A stretch of DNA of 64,000 nucleotides, taken from contig CANRWA010000012.1 of assembly GCA_947643415.1 (NCBI GenBank), forward strand, positions 1 through 64,000. Reading direction: 5' to 3'. Numbering within the stretch: the stretch's first letter is position 1; every line of letters starts with the position of its first letter. A program made the position numbers and the translations under genes. This document shows, piece by piece, positions 56,017 to 64,000 of the stretch. Origin of the DNA: an uncultured Clostridia bacterium. Lineage in GTDB: Bacteria; Bacillota; Clostridia; Lachnospirales; Lachnospiraceae. Below the pieces are notes generated by a model that saw only the letters and a program-made list of their open reading frames with translations, was not told where the DNA came from and made no database searches.

Positions 56017-57345
56017 TTGTTAAAAACCTATAACATTTATTATATATACTATGAAGAACTTTCGGTTATTGGTTTTGAGGGGCGTCAAGAATTGCCACCT
56101 TTAGGTACATTGTTTTTTGCTGCTGCTTTACATGAAGTTGGTATTCAAGTAAGAGTTATTCCATTTACCGATGAATATTGTCTTTTTGATTTTGACAAAA
56201 ATACTGATTTTATAGGATATTCCATTACCTCTTCCATTGTTTATCCGCATTATAAAAAGTTAAGTGAGAAAATTAAAATTTATTGTCCACATGCAATTAC
56301 TTTAGCTGGGAACACTCATGCAAATTTATTTCCTAAAGAAGTTCTAACAAATCTTGAAGTAGATGGCGTATTATGTGGTGAAAGTGAATATAGTATCCTA
56401 GTTCTTTTGCATAATTATTTATTAAAACCTCATAAATTTCTTTTTTATAAAGTTCCTGGTTCATATGCATCCCAACAATATCACTCTGATATCCAACATA
56501 GTATTAGAGTGAACAATATATCATTAATATACCACACCCTTACCGTGAAGCACTTGCTGATGAGTATATTGTCTTAAATAATCGTATTAAAAGTAATTGG
56601 TAGTGAAAATGTGAAAACAGTAACATTCATTACATCCAGAGGTTGTCCATACAATTGCTATTTCTGTGCAAATTTAAATAATGGCTCTGTGAGATTCCGT
56701 ACAAAAGAAGATCTGGATACAGAAATTCAATCAATAAAACAGAGATCCCCTACTGTTGGTGGGATTATAATAATGGATGAAACCGCTACACTAAATGTGG
56801 CACATGTAAAAAATTGGACTCAAGTAATGTTAAATAATTCAATGCAATATGTACTCAGTACACGTGGTGATGCTATTAACTATGAAATCGTTTCATATTT
56901 AGCAACATCTGGATGTAAAGAAATCAAATTCGGTTTAGAAAGCGGGAGCCAAAAACTATTAACTTCTATGAATAAAAAATTAAATCTTGACAAATTTGAA
57001 GAAACAATATCGCTCACAAAACAGTTCGGAATTAACAATAAAGTATTTCTGATGCATGGCTTTCCTGGTGAAAATAAAGAAACCACATGCGAAACCATAT
57101 CATTTCTCAACAAAAACAAGCAATTTATTGACAGAGCAGTGCTTTTTCAATTTACGCCATTACCTGGATCTTATGTCTATAATACACCAGAAAAGTTTAA
57201 TATTAGACGTGATTTACTTACTACAAACAACTTTACAATTTATAATAATATGGCGCATTGTTGGGGAACTCAATATGACTATGATGAAATGATGACAGCC
57301 TACAGCGAATTGAAAAAGTTTGTAGAAACAACTTTTCAAAGATAG
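56017..57345 (+). pseudogene. B12-binding-domain radical SAM enzyme, frameshifted
   Basis: The 5' part (to 56577) encodes a cobalamin-binding-like domain: PPLGTLFFAAALHEVGIQVRVIP, then FIGYSITSSIVYPHYKKL and VDGVLCGESE. The 3' part (from 56611) holds the radical SAM core with SRGCPYNCYFCAN (the CxxxCxxC cluster motif) and EIKFGLESGSQKLL. A bridging segment (PHPYREALADEYIVLNNRIK) is in a third frame. At least two single-base shifts, near 56535 and 56600, therefore break the gene. It has no SPASM domain. The restored enzyme would be about 440 residues. Base composition is very AT-rich relative to the chromosome. Confidence 0.7.
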
Positions 57346-57503
57346 TTTTAAACTTTTATAATCTTTTACCCACCTTATCAAAGTTAATTCATAATATAGG
57401 ATTATAAGTTATTATCATATTTATTCTATTTTCTGCATATTTTCCTCCATCTTTACAGATAAAAAAAGAGCAAACTCTTTTTTTCTGTCCCAACATCATT
57501 TTA

Positions 57504-57660
57504 CAAATTATATCGTATCAAAGCTCTTCCCAACCTGTGTAATTCCTGTGTGAATTTCCGTCCCCAATCTCTCCCAACCCCCGCAAACAAGCCTTTCCCC
57601 CTCCATTCAACCACTTACAGAATTGTAAGAATTAGGGGGATTTTATATAGATTTATCTCT
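57504..57660. repeat. About 150-bp repeat, copy 1
   Basis: Matches 58800-58968 over most of its length (TAATTCCTGTGTGA..., CCACTTACAGAATTGTAA, ATATAGATTT). The last 40 bp also occur at 51690-51735. It may be a remnant of a mobile-element end or of a decayed gene. Together with AT-rich filler it makes up the 57346-57661 gap. Confidence 0.65.
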
Positions 57661-57661
57661 C

Positions 57662-57889
57662 TCAAAACGTCAGAATATTCCGGGAATCACTTCCCCGAAA
57701 CTGATATATGGTCTGGTAATCATCCCCCACCACACACAGATTAGCACCAAACTCTTTTATTTTCTGAATCAGACGTTCCTGCACCGGATTAATATCCCGA
57801 TACTCATCTATGGCCAAATATTTCACCTTATTTTTTAAATGCTGTTTTCGTAGTATCATTCCATTTATCCCGCTCAAACCAATTTTCAT
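57662..57889 (-). pseudogene. UvrD-type helicase fragment
   Basis: About 75 codons covering motifs II and III only: YLAIDEYRDINPVQERLIQKI and VVGDDYQTIYQFRGSDSRNIL. Substitutions (DEYRD for DEYQD, DDYQ for DDDQ) and the loss of all other motifs show a decayed gene. It differs from the other two helicases in the window. Confidence 0.7.
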
Positions 57890-58012
57890 TGAATATATTT
57901 ATTACACTGATAAACAAACCAGTCTCAACATATTTCTTCAAGTCAAGGTCGCTCATGCCGCATTCATCGTAATACCTCTCAACAAATAATTTCGTATGTA
58001 TCTCATTTATTC
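57828..58012 (-). pseudogene. Unidentified coding remnant
   Basis: A 60-codon open stretch bounded by stops, reading DECGMSDLDLKKYVETGLF and FNENWFERDKWNDTT among others, in a frame that runs into the helicase fragment by a frameshift. It is protein-like but not recognised. A perfect palindrome, CCCAAACA-G-TGTTTGGG, lies just upstream near 58096-58113. Nothing else was seen in 58013-58216. Confidence 0.35.
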
Positions 58013-58216
58013 ATAATGTTTTACGCAACTTCACCGTATGTTTCACGATTTTTGCAAATTCATTTCCAAGTTGGTAACAAGTTGCTTCCAATTACCCAAA
58101 CAGTGTTTGGGACTTTTCAATAACGAAAAGGCTAAACACCGTTTCGCTTTTTAGACAATAAAAACCGCTGCAAATAATATTTTCATATCATTTGCAGCAA
58201 TCAAACCATTCCCATA

Positions 58217-58540
58217 TCACTTCTTTATCAAAATTTCTTTCCAATTTCTACGATTATATCCAACTCTTAAGATAATTACAGTATCCATTGTCTCCTCTAT
58301 TACATAAAAAACATAATAGTTTTTATATGGCATACAATGAATTCCCTGAGTAGAAAGAACCCGATCATCAATTAAAGCAAATCTATTAGGCAATTTCCGC
58401 AAAGTTGAAATAGCACTACGCAAACCTGTCACAAAACGATATGCTGTTTCCGGCTCCAGTAATGTATACGATATATAATCACCAATATCTATAATATCAT
58501 TTTTCGCTCTTCTGGTTAAAACTACATCATACTCCTTCAA
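58217..58540 (-). CDS. ParE/RelE-family toxin
   Basis: A 107-residue toxin of the ParE/RelE fold. Typical features are YDVVLTRRAKNDIIDIGDYI at the N-terminus, LRKLPNRFALIDDRVL in the middle, and MPYKNYYVFYVIEETMDTVIILRVGYNRRNW at the C-terminus. ParE poisons gyrase and RelE cleaves mRNA; the two are not separable here. Only a TTG start is available, overlapping the antitoxin gene by 14 bp, so translation is coupled. Confidence 0.85.
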   Translation of the reverse strand: MKEYDVVLTRRAKNDIIDIGDYISYTLLEPETAYRFVTGLRSAISTLRKLPNRFALIDDRVLSTQGIHCMPYKNYYVFYVIEETMDTVIILRVGYNRRNWKEILIKK

Positions 58541-58691
58541 CCTTGTACCTACTTTCTAATGCATCAAACGCTTCATCAAAGTCGTAAATAGCATTTTCCT
58601 GAACATCCTTCAACCCTTCGTTTACATAACTACGTATTTCCTGTCTCGCCTGTTCTTCTGGTGAATATAAAATTTTTACTGCGGCTTCCAT
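58527..58691 (-). CDS. Short antitoxin for the ParE/RelE-like toxin
   Basis: A 54-residue acidic protein beginning MEAAVKILYSPEEQAR and ending in the helical DFDEAFDALESRYKV. The ATG at 58691 follows GGAGGTGCATCTT. It lies upstream of and overlaps the toxin gene, as expected for an antitoxin. The family is not certain; it lacks a clear DNA-binding domain and may only neutralise the toxin. Confidence 0.7.
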   Translation of the reverse strand: MEAAVKILYSPEEQARQEIRSYVNEGLKDVQENAIYDFDEAFDALESRYKVEGV

Positions 58692-58799
58692 AAGATGCAC
58701 CTCCAATCTGTTCTATCATTAAATATAGTATAAGTGATTTTTCATATAATAACAAGCCTAACTTACACATCCATTTTTTTCAAGTCAAATGAGCCATGA

Positions 58800-58968
58800 A
58801 ACTTATATAAAATATTATCGTATTGAAGCCCTTCCCATCCTGCGTAATTCCTGTGTGAGTCTCTGTCCCCAATCCCCACAAACCACCGAAAACAAGGTTT
58901 TCTCCATTCCTCCAACCACTTACAGAATTGTAAAGTTGTGGGAGTTGGATATAGATTTTGTTTCTTTT
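58800..58968. repeat. About 150-bp repeat, copy 2
   Basis: Diverged direct copy of 57504-57660. The two copies bracket the helicase fragment and the ParE-type toxin-antitoxin pair. Confidence 0.65.
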
Positions 58969-58977
58969 CAGAACTTG

Positions 58978-59196
58978 CTAAATCAGTAAATCCTTATATC
59001 CTTCAAGAGTTGTGATTACTTTTAAACCCTTCACTGTCTTTACATTGATAATATGCTTAAAATTCCACGAAATAATAACATCGCACCCTGCAAGTATTGT
59101 AGCAGCTATATACTGGCAATCATCAAAACCTTTTTTCTTTAGCATGACAAAATCTATAAACTTTCCTAGAATTGGAGTTTCTCAAAGCCAATATTG
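58978..59196 (-). pseudogene. C-terminal remnant of a PIN-domain protein
   Basis: The readable part (KFIDFVMLKKKGFDDCQYIAA, then SWNFKHIINVKTVKGLKVI) matches the C-terminal half of small PIN-domain toxins, in which the Asp pair and the SWNFKH motif are typical. The N-terminal acids are gone and a stop lies upstream in frame. It is probably inactive. Confidence 0.7.
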
Positions 59197-59407
59197 ACAT
59201 TATTCTTTTCCGCCATTTCATACACCGTCCTTTATCTGCCTTATTATTATCACAATTTATATCATCATAACAATCCTTACCATAATTATCCACAATAACT
59301 TTATTTTTTCAAAAGATCACCCACCAGTCCAAGACATCGCCTCTGTATCTGGAACCCTTTGTATTGTCAAATTAAATTGTAATTTACTCATTGCGGTTCT
59401 GCAAGGT

Positions 59408-59458
59408 ACCTCAACGGCGCCAATTTGAACCCGTTTCAAATTGGTGCCATTGAGCTAG
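59408..59458. repeat. REP-like palindrome
   Basis: CTCAACGGCGCCAATTTGAA and its imperfect inverse (TTCAAATTGGTGCCATTGAG) flank CCCGT. Half-copies with the same AGCTCAACGGC start occur at 21083 and 36540, and a related hairpin lies at 31845-31908. The rest of the 59197-59524 gap shows no gene. Confidence 0.65.
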
Positions 59459-59524
59459 GTATGCCCTAACTAGAACACTTAGACAAGTGAATAATTTTCG
59501 TTGTACTAGCAACAGCCTGTTTCT

Positions 59525-59553
59525 TGGTTTTCTGAAACATCCATGCTATAATT
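59525..59553 (+). promoter_or_regulatory. Promoter of the XRE regulator gene
   Basis: TTGGTT and TATAAT are 17 bp apart, 22 bp before the start codon. Confidence 0.7.
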
Positions 59554-59574
59554 CCTATAGGAGGTGAGAATTTT

Positions 59575-60021
59575 ATGGAAACAAAAAATATTATATTTGA
59601 GTTGCGAACCAAAAACAAATTATCCCAAAATGATCTTGCTGAAAAACTTCATGTAACCCGGCAAGCCGTATCCCGGTGGGAAACTGGTGAAACTATGCCA
59701 AATACAGAAACTCTGAAACTGCTTTCAAAGCTGTTTGATGTTTCTATCAATACACTTCTTGGTTCTCCAAGGCAACTGATCTGCCAATGCTGTGGCATGC
59801 CACTGGAAGATTCTTCTATCAGCAGAGAAATGGATGGAACATTTAATGAAGAGTATTGTAAATGGTGCTATACGGATGGAAAATTCGTTTACTCAAGTTT
59901 GGAAGAATTGACAGATTTTCTTGTAGAGCATATGTCAAATGAAGACTGGTCCCCCGTACAGGCGCGAGCCTATTTTGAAACCCAGCTTCCAAAACTTAAT
60001 TACTGGAAACAAGTAAAATGA
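59575..60021 (+). CDS. XRE-family regulator with zinc-ribbon domain
   Basis: A 148-residue protein. The N-terminal helix-turn-helix (about 5-60) has KLSQNDLAEKLHVTRQAVSRWETGETMPNTETL. A Cys-rich zinc-ribbon-like domain follows (CQCCGMPL ... YCKWCYTDG). The C-terminal part is helical. This combination is a common Firmicutes stand-alone regulator; its targets are unknown. The ribosome site is AGGAGGTGAGAATTTT. Confidence 0.88.
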   Translation: METKNIIFELRTKNKLSQNDLAEKLHVTRQAVSRWETGETMPNTETLKLLSKLFDVSINTLLGSPRQLICQCCGMPLEDSSISREMDGTFNEEYCKWCYTDGKFVYSSLEELTDFLVEHMSNEDWSPVQARAYFETQLPKLNYWKQVK

Positions 60022-60098
60022 AAATGCACCTTCCAGTACAACGAATATTGTCTTAATGCAGGCGTCGAACTGCCTGAAGGTCTTTCGGATCATCTGCC

Positions 60099-60539
60099 TC
60101 ACTCATCATGCGCACGGTTATACACATCCTGTATCTCTTCCGGCAGATGATCTGGAAGCATTTCATTCAGGCGGTCCTCATTTCCATCCTTTACAGCCTG
60201 TTCATAATACCAGCATTTATAACGGATCATATCCAGCACTTTCTCCATCTTCCGTATCTCATTCTCCACAACTTCTTTCTGGTTCTGGAAAAATTCTTTT
60301 CTCTTGATATAAGTACTGCTGCCCTCCCGGCACCATTCCATAAACACTTTAATATCTTTAATCTCCACACCGGATTTTTTCAAACACTCAATAACCCGCA
60401 GTGCCTCAATTTCTCTTTCGCCAAACCTCCGTATCCCAGAGACACGTTCCATTTCCGGAAACAAGCCTTCTTTGTCATAATAACGGAGAGTTGATACCGG
60501 CAGGTGGAACATTTCTGATATCTGTCCTATTGTATACAT
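60099..60539 (-). CDS. MerR-family transcriptional regulator
   Basis: A 146-residue regulator. The winged helix-turn-helix opens YTIGQISEMFHLPVSTLRYYDKEGLFP, followed by RRFGEREIEAL. The long dimerisation helix is around residues 75-115. There are no metal-binding cysteines, so it belongs with the drug- or aldehyde-responsive MerR members. It is divergent from the hydrolase gene, whose promoter holds a matching dyad. The ATG at 60539 was chosen because it gives the family N-terminus. Confidence 0.92.
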   Translation of the reverse strand: MYTIGQISEMFHLPVSTLRYYDKEGLFPEMERVSGIRRFGEREIEALRVIECLKKSGVEIKDIKVFMEWCREGSSTYIKRKEFFQNQKEVVENEIRKMEKVLDMIRYKCWYYEQAVKDGNEDRLNEMLPDHLPEEIQDVYNRAHDE

Positions 60540-60570
60540 AAAATATTTATCCCTTCTTCCCAAAAATCAC

Positions 60571-60601
60571 TTGACCTAAAGTCAGGTTTAGGTATTAAAA
60601 T
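60571..60601 (+). promoter_or_regulatory. MerR-type promoter with 19-bp spacer and operator dyad
   Basis: TTGACC (60571-60576) and TAAAAT (60596-60601) are 19 bp apart, the over-long spacing used by MerR activators. The perfect dyad ACCTAAA / TTTAGGT (60574-60593) lies in the spacer. It drives the hydrolase gene and sits beside the merR-like gene. Confidence 0.85.
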
Positions 60602-60653
60602 AATGCTATCACAGGCTGGCAATAATGTCAACTGACCTTAAGGAGGTTTTAAA

Positions 60654-61628
60654 ATGGAAGAAAAGTTAGATCTGACAACAGAATGGGACAAAACTTTCCC
60701 AAAAAGTGACAAGGTAAATCATCGCAAGATCACGTTTCATAACCGCTATGGGATCACCCTGGCTGGCGACTTATACGAGCCGAAAAACATAGAAGAAAAA
60801 CAGCCTGCCCTGGCAGTATGTGGTCCTTTTGGGGCAGTCAAAGAACAGGCGGCAGGACTTTACGCACAGACAATGGCAGAAAGAGGATTTATCACTATCG
60901 CCTTTGATCCCTCTTTTACTGGTGAGAGCGGAGGAAGCCCGCGATATGTCGCCTCTCCCGATATCAACACCGAAGACTTTTCCGCAGCAGTGGATTTTCT
61001 CTCTGTACAGGATACTGTTGATCCTGAGAAGATCGGCATCATCGGCATATGCGGCTGGGGCGGCATGGCACTGAACGCAGCCGCCATGGATACAAGGATC
61101 AAGGCGACAGTTGCCTCCACCATGTATGATATGACACGGGTAAATGCCAAAGGATACTTTGACGCCGAAGACAGCGAAGAAGCCCGCTATGAACTGCGAA
61201 GACAGCTAAATGCACAGCGGATCACGGACTACAGAAATGGCAGTTATGCAAGAGGCGGCGGTGTTGTGGATCCTCTGCCAGAAGATGCTCCCTTCTTTGT
61301 AAAAGACTACTATGATTATTACAAAACAGACCGCGGCTACCACAATCGTTCCCTGAATTCCAATGATGGCTGGAATATTACTTCTTCTCTCTCTTTTATC
61401 AATATGCCGATCCTGCAGTACGCTTCCGAGATCCGCAATGCCGTTCTGTTGATCCATGGAGAGAAAGCACATTCCTGCTATTTCAGTAAAGATGCCTATG
61501 AAAAACTGACGGGGGATAACAAGGAGTTGCTTATCATCCCAGGTGCAGTCCATACAGACCTGTATGATCAGGCTGATATGATCCCTTTTGATAAAATGAC
61601 AGCCTTTTTCCATACATATCTGAACTGA
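60654..61628 (+). CDS. Alpha/beta hydrolase (dienelactone/acyl-peptidase-like)
   Basis: A 324-residue soluble hydrolase. The segment AVCGPFGAVKEQAAGLYAQ and FDPSFTGESGG precede the nucleophile region GIIGICGWGGMAL. At that position Gly-x-Cys-x-Gly replaces the usual Gly-x-Ser-x-Gly, so Cys may be the nucleophile, as in dienelactone hydrolase. The late acid/His pair is likely near VLLIHGEKAH and IPGAVHTDLYD. Substrate unknown; regulation by the adjacent MerR protein is expected. The ribosome site is AAGGAGGTTTTAAA. Confidence 0.87.
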   Translation: MEEKLDLTTEWDKTFPKSDKVNHRKITFHNRYGITLAGDLYEPKNIEEKQPALAVCGPFGAVKEQAAGLYAQTMAERGFITIAFDPSFTGESGGSPRYVASPDINTEDFSAAVDFLSVQDTVDPEKIGIIGICGWGGMALNAAAMDTRIKATVASTMYDMTRVNAKGYFDAEDSEEARYELRRQLNAQRITDYRNGSYARGGGVVDPLPEDAPFFVKDYYDYYKTDRGYHNRSLNSNDGWNITSSLSFINMPILQYASEIRNAVLLIHGEKAHSCYFSKDAYEKLTGDNKELLIIPGAVHTDLYDQADMIPFDKMTAFFHTYLN

Positions 61629-61631
61629 CAT

Positions 61632-61674
61632 AAAGAACCCACACAGGCACACCTCTCCTGTGTGGGTTTCTTTC
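61632..61674. terminator. Bidirectional terminator
   Basis: AAAGAACCCACACAGG / CCTGTGTGGGTTTCTTT forms a 16-bp stem with A and T runs on either side. It serves the hydrolase gene and the convergent permease gene. Confidence 0.9.
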
Positions 61675-63991
61675 AAAAGTTCTCTTCTTTTAATGTCTCA
61701 ATCACATTATCTTTGCGGACCTTGGAGGTGGAATAAAGCATGGTGGCAAACACCACCAAAAATACACTGCCCACTGCGATCACGATACTATACCATGGCA
61801 CATAGAAATTACTCAGGAGCAGGGAATTTGTAGTATACCAGATAAGCCCTGTCACACCGATTGCCACTGGCAGCCCATATGCCAGGCCTTTTATGCCATA
61901 GAGCAGACATTCGAAATTCGCCATTTTATGAAAGCTCTTTTGTGTCATTCCCACAGAACGCAGCATAGCAAACTCTCTCTTCCTCAAAAATACATTTGTT
62001 GATATTGTGTTAAATACATTTGCCACGGCGATCAATGAGATCAGCAGGATAAATCCATAGGAAAAAATATTCAGCACAGTTATCAGGGCACGGTTTGACC
62101 TGACACTTGCCGCGATATTGTACAGATCACCGGAATCCCCATTATCATCCATAATGTCCTGCATCTCATCATAAGTTTTTTCCGAAGCATTAGAATGAAA
62201 TGTCATCACATATTCGGGAGTGATCTCTTTCCGAACCTCCTCCGGCCAGATAACACCCATTGCACTCTTTGGATACATGAGAAGAAACCCATATTGGCTC
62301 TCGAAATCAAGGCCGGCCGGCAGATCCTCCTGTACCTCACCTATCGTGATTTTCTGTTTCCCTATAAGCTGGATATCCTCCAGATCTCCCCCATCTGGCC
62401 ACAGTTCGTATGCTAACTGGATCTCTCCCGGATTCTCCTCAAACACACGGCTGATGGCATAGCGTTCTTTCTCTGTGTCCCATACGATCGTCTTGTCATA
62501 AGCAACGGCAGCCGGGTTTTCTGCATTCATAAAGCGGTTCGTATCCAGATGATTTGCTTTCAGATATTCTTCATAGACAGAATCCTCAATAAAAATGAGC
62601 ACACCATTGCTGATTGAAATTTCCTTTTCCAATTCCTTTTCATCTGCCGGTTTGCTATATCCCACATCGTTCCGGTAAATATTAGCAGATAAATATTTAC
62701 CGGCAAGGGTAATATGCGGATTCCATAACACATAATGATGTTCCGCCTGTGTTACACCGCTGCTCTGCTCCATTTTCTTATATAACTGCTCAAACTCCCC
62801 GGTATCTACCGTCTTTTCCAGTTCCTTATCATCTGAATTTTTATAACGCAGGTCACAATTATATGTCTGGATCAGTTCACTCATACTGGAAGACAGATAA
62901 TCGCTGAAACTGCTTGCGGATATGAAAAGTACTACACTGATAAACAGGGAAAATACGGTTGCCCTGTATTTCCTCTTGTTCCGTTTATAGTTTTTGGATG
63001 CAAGCACTCCCTCCAGGCCAAATAATCTTGATGTCAGACGGGAAGTTTTGAGCCCGCCAGCTTTCATCACAATATCTGTTGTCTGCCGGACTGCCTCAAT
63101 GGCATTTATCTTCAGGGCCTTTCTCGCCGGAAGCCAGGCTGAGATCAGCACAGTGGCAAATCCCACCACCGCCGACAGCACAACCGCCCACAAAGCTGCC
63201 GACATATGAATACTCAAATCACCTGAATTTACAAATTGGGAGAAAGTATCCCTCAGACAATAAAATGTCACTGCCATGCCGCCGATTCCTGCCAGTACCC
63301 CCAGAGGGATCCCAATGCCGCTGAGCACCAGAGCCTCAAAGAGAACGCTCTTCTTCAACTGCTTCCTGGTGGCACCTACAGAAGACAACAGGCCATACTG
63401 CTTCTTTCTCTCATTCAGGGAAATGGCAAAAGAATTGTAGATCAATGAGATAGAGCCAAACATAATGATCCCAATCAGTATTAGCATAAATCCTACCATC
63501 ATCTGTGTTGCATTTTCGCTAAGAGTACTTCCCTGCATTTTCAGATAAAAAGAGTTTATACTTATATTCTCTTCCCCATACTTTTCACCCAGCTCTTTGG
63601 CAACTCCCTCTGCCATATCCGTGTCTTTCAGCGTCATATATGCCATTCTTCGTCCACCTATGGCAGCATTATCGTCCAGCCTGGTAAGAGCCGTATATCC
63701 CGGTGCGCCGGAAAAGGGAGCCCAATAGCCAAACTGTGCACTTTCATAAATACCTACAACCTGAAAAGTCTGTCTTCCACTGCTGACAAATGTCTCCCTG
63801 TCCTCACCCGGCGTGACCGGATAGTCCTGCCAGATCACCTCATTGCTCTCATTTTCTTTTCGCAGCCCTGTCTCCAGTGTAACCTTCTCTCCCACTTTAT
63901 AATCGAGCCCTGACCGCTCTGCCATATCCGCCGGAAGGATCAGCTCCTTTGAATTTTCTGGCAGCCCCCCCTCTTTCAGGCGAACGGTCAA
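61673..63991 (-). CDS. FtsX-type ABC transporter permease (5' end outside window)
   Basis: The visible 772 residues cover the first extracytoplasmic region onward and the true C-terminus; the N-terminal helix lies beyond the window. It shares long near-identical blocks with the permease at 48213-50909 (the YGLLSS-GATRKQLKKSVLFEA and KREFAMLRSVGMTQKSF regions and the last helices), while the second extracytoplasmic loops differ. A paralogous exporter with different ligand specificity is likely. An ATPase gene is expected just outside the window. Confidence 0.88.
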   Translation of the reverse strand: MTVRLKEGGLPENSKELILPADMAERSGLDYKVGEKVTLETGLRKENESNEVIWQDYPVTPGEDRETFVSSGRQTFQVVGIYESAQFGYWAPFSGAPGYTALTRLDDNAAIGGRRMAYMTLKDTDMAEGVAKELGEKYGEENISINSFYLKMQGSTLSENATQMMVGFMLILIGIIMFGSISLIYNSFAISLNERKKQYGLLSSVGATRKQLKKSVLFEALVLSGIGIPLGVLAGIGGMAVTFYCLRDTFSQFVNSGDLSIHMSAALWAVVLSAVVGFATVLISAWLPARKALKINAIEAVRQTTDIVMKAGGLKTSRLTSRLFGLEGVLASKNYKRNKRKYRATVFSLFISVVLFISASSFSDYLSSSMSELIQTYNCDLRYKNSDDKELEKTVDTGEFEQLYKKMEQSSGVTQAEHHYVLWNPHITLAGKYLSANIYRNDVGYSKPADEKELEKEISISNGVLIFIEDSVYEEYLKANHLDTNRFMNAENPAAVAYDKTIVWDTEKERYAISRVFEENPGEIQLAYELWPDGGDLEDIQLIGKQKITIGEVQEDLPAGLDFESQYGFLLMYPKSAMGVIWPEEVRKEITPEYVMTFHSNASEKTYDEMQDIMDDNGDSGDLYNIAASVRSNRALITVLNIFSYGFILLISLIAVANVFNTISTNVFLRKREFAMLRSVGMTQKSFHKMANFECLLYGIKGLAYGLPVAIGVTGLIWYTTNSLLLSNFYVPWYSIVIAVGSVFLVVFATMLYSTSKVRKDNVIETLKEENF

Positions 63992-64000
63992 TAACTTCTC

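Overview
The window looks like a chromosomal segment of a Lachnospiraceae-type Clostridia (gut Firmicutes). The evidence is a long SRP RNA with an Alu-type domain, a T-box in front of thrS, an infC-rpmI-rplT operon with a leader attenuator, ThyX, an [FeFe]-hydrogenase-like protein, many bacterial Ig-like (Big) surface proteins, LytTR/GHKL two-component genes and arabinose/arabinan genes. No rRNA, CRISPR array or intact insertion sequence was seen. The right edge cuts an ABC permease gene; the left edge lies just before a complete gene.

Layout. 0-2 kb: an ABC permease/ATPase pair. 2-4.7 kb (minus): a UvrD-type helicase broken in its P-loop, overlapped by a small toxin-like gene. In front of the toxin lie a consensus promoter, a short RNA able to form an H-type pseudoknot, and a terminator, which is the layout of a type III toxin-antitoxin system but with a single antitoxin unit. 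4.7-8 kb: gltX, a cytidylate-kinase-like gene, an amidase and a tRNA-Leu. 8-9.5 kb: two acetyltransferases. 9.7-17.4 kb: a secreted M14 peptidase, the IF3/L35/L20 operon and two large Ig-like secreted proteins. 17.5-25.2 kb: DUF2752 and DUF4190 membrane proteins, thrS with its T-box, a SUFU protein, thyX, an [FeFe]-hydrogenase-like protein and radA. 25.2-28.3 kb: a 159-bp palindromic element, an ECF sigma factor with its partner, and a GGDEF protein. 28.5-35.7 kb: a co-directional run araA > GH43 > LytTR regulator > GHKL kinase > GGDEF. 35.7-36.7 kb: fold-back and short dispersed repeats. 36.7-42.6 kb: a tight five-gene run MoxR > DUF58 > transglutaminase > AbiEi-like > alarmone synthetase. 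42.7-51.6 kb: murA, a flavin reductase, a degenerate AAA-like protein, the SRP RNA, a lipoprotein and an FtsX-type ABC exporter.

51.6-59.5 kb is an AT-rich graveyard of mobile and defence genes: an integrase tail, an AbiEii remnant, a frameshifted helicase-nuclease, oriT-like dyads, a frameshifted B12/radical-SAM gene behind a 16-residue ORF, a second helicase scrap, a ParE-type toxin-antitoxin pair, a PIN remnant and about 150-bp repeats. 59.5-64 kb: an XRE regulator, a MerR regulator facing an alpha/beta hydrolase across a textbook 19-bp-spacer operator, and a second FtsX permease closely similar to the one at 48-51 kb.

The most notable items are the single-pseudoknot type III toxin-antitoxin candidate (4.1-4.7 kb), the 16-residue ORF plus radical-SAM unit (56 kb), the AbiEi-like/alarmone-synthetase pair in a MoxR operon, the ATA start of infC, and several palindromic repeat families. 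Functions are inferred from motifs read by eye; no database search was possible.
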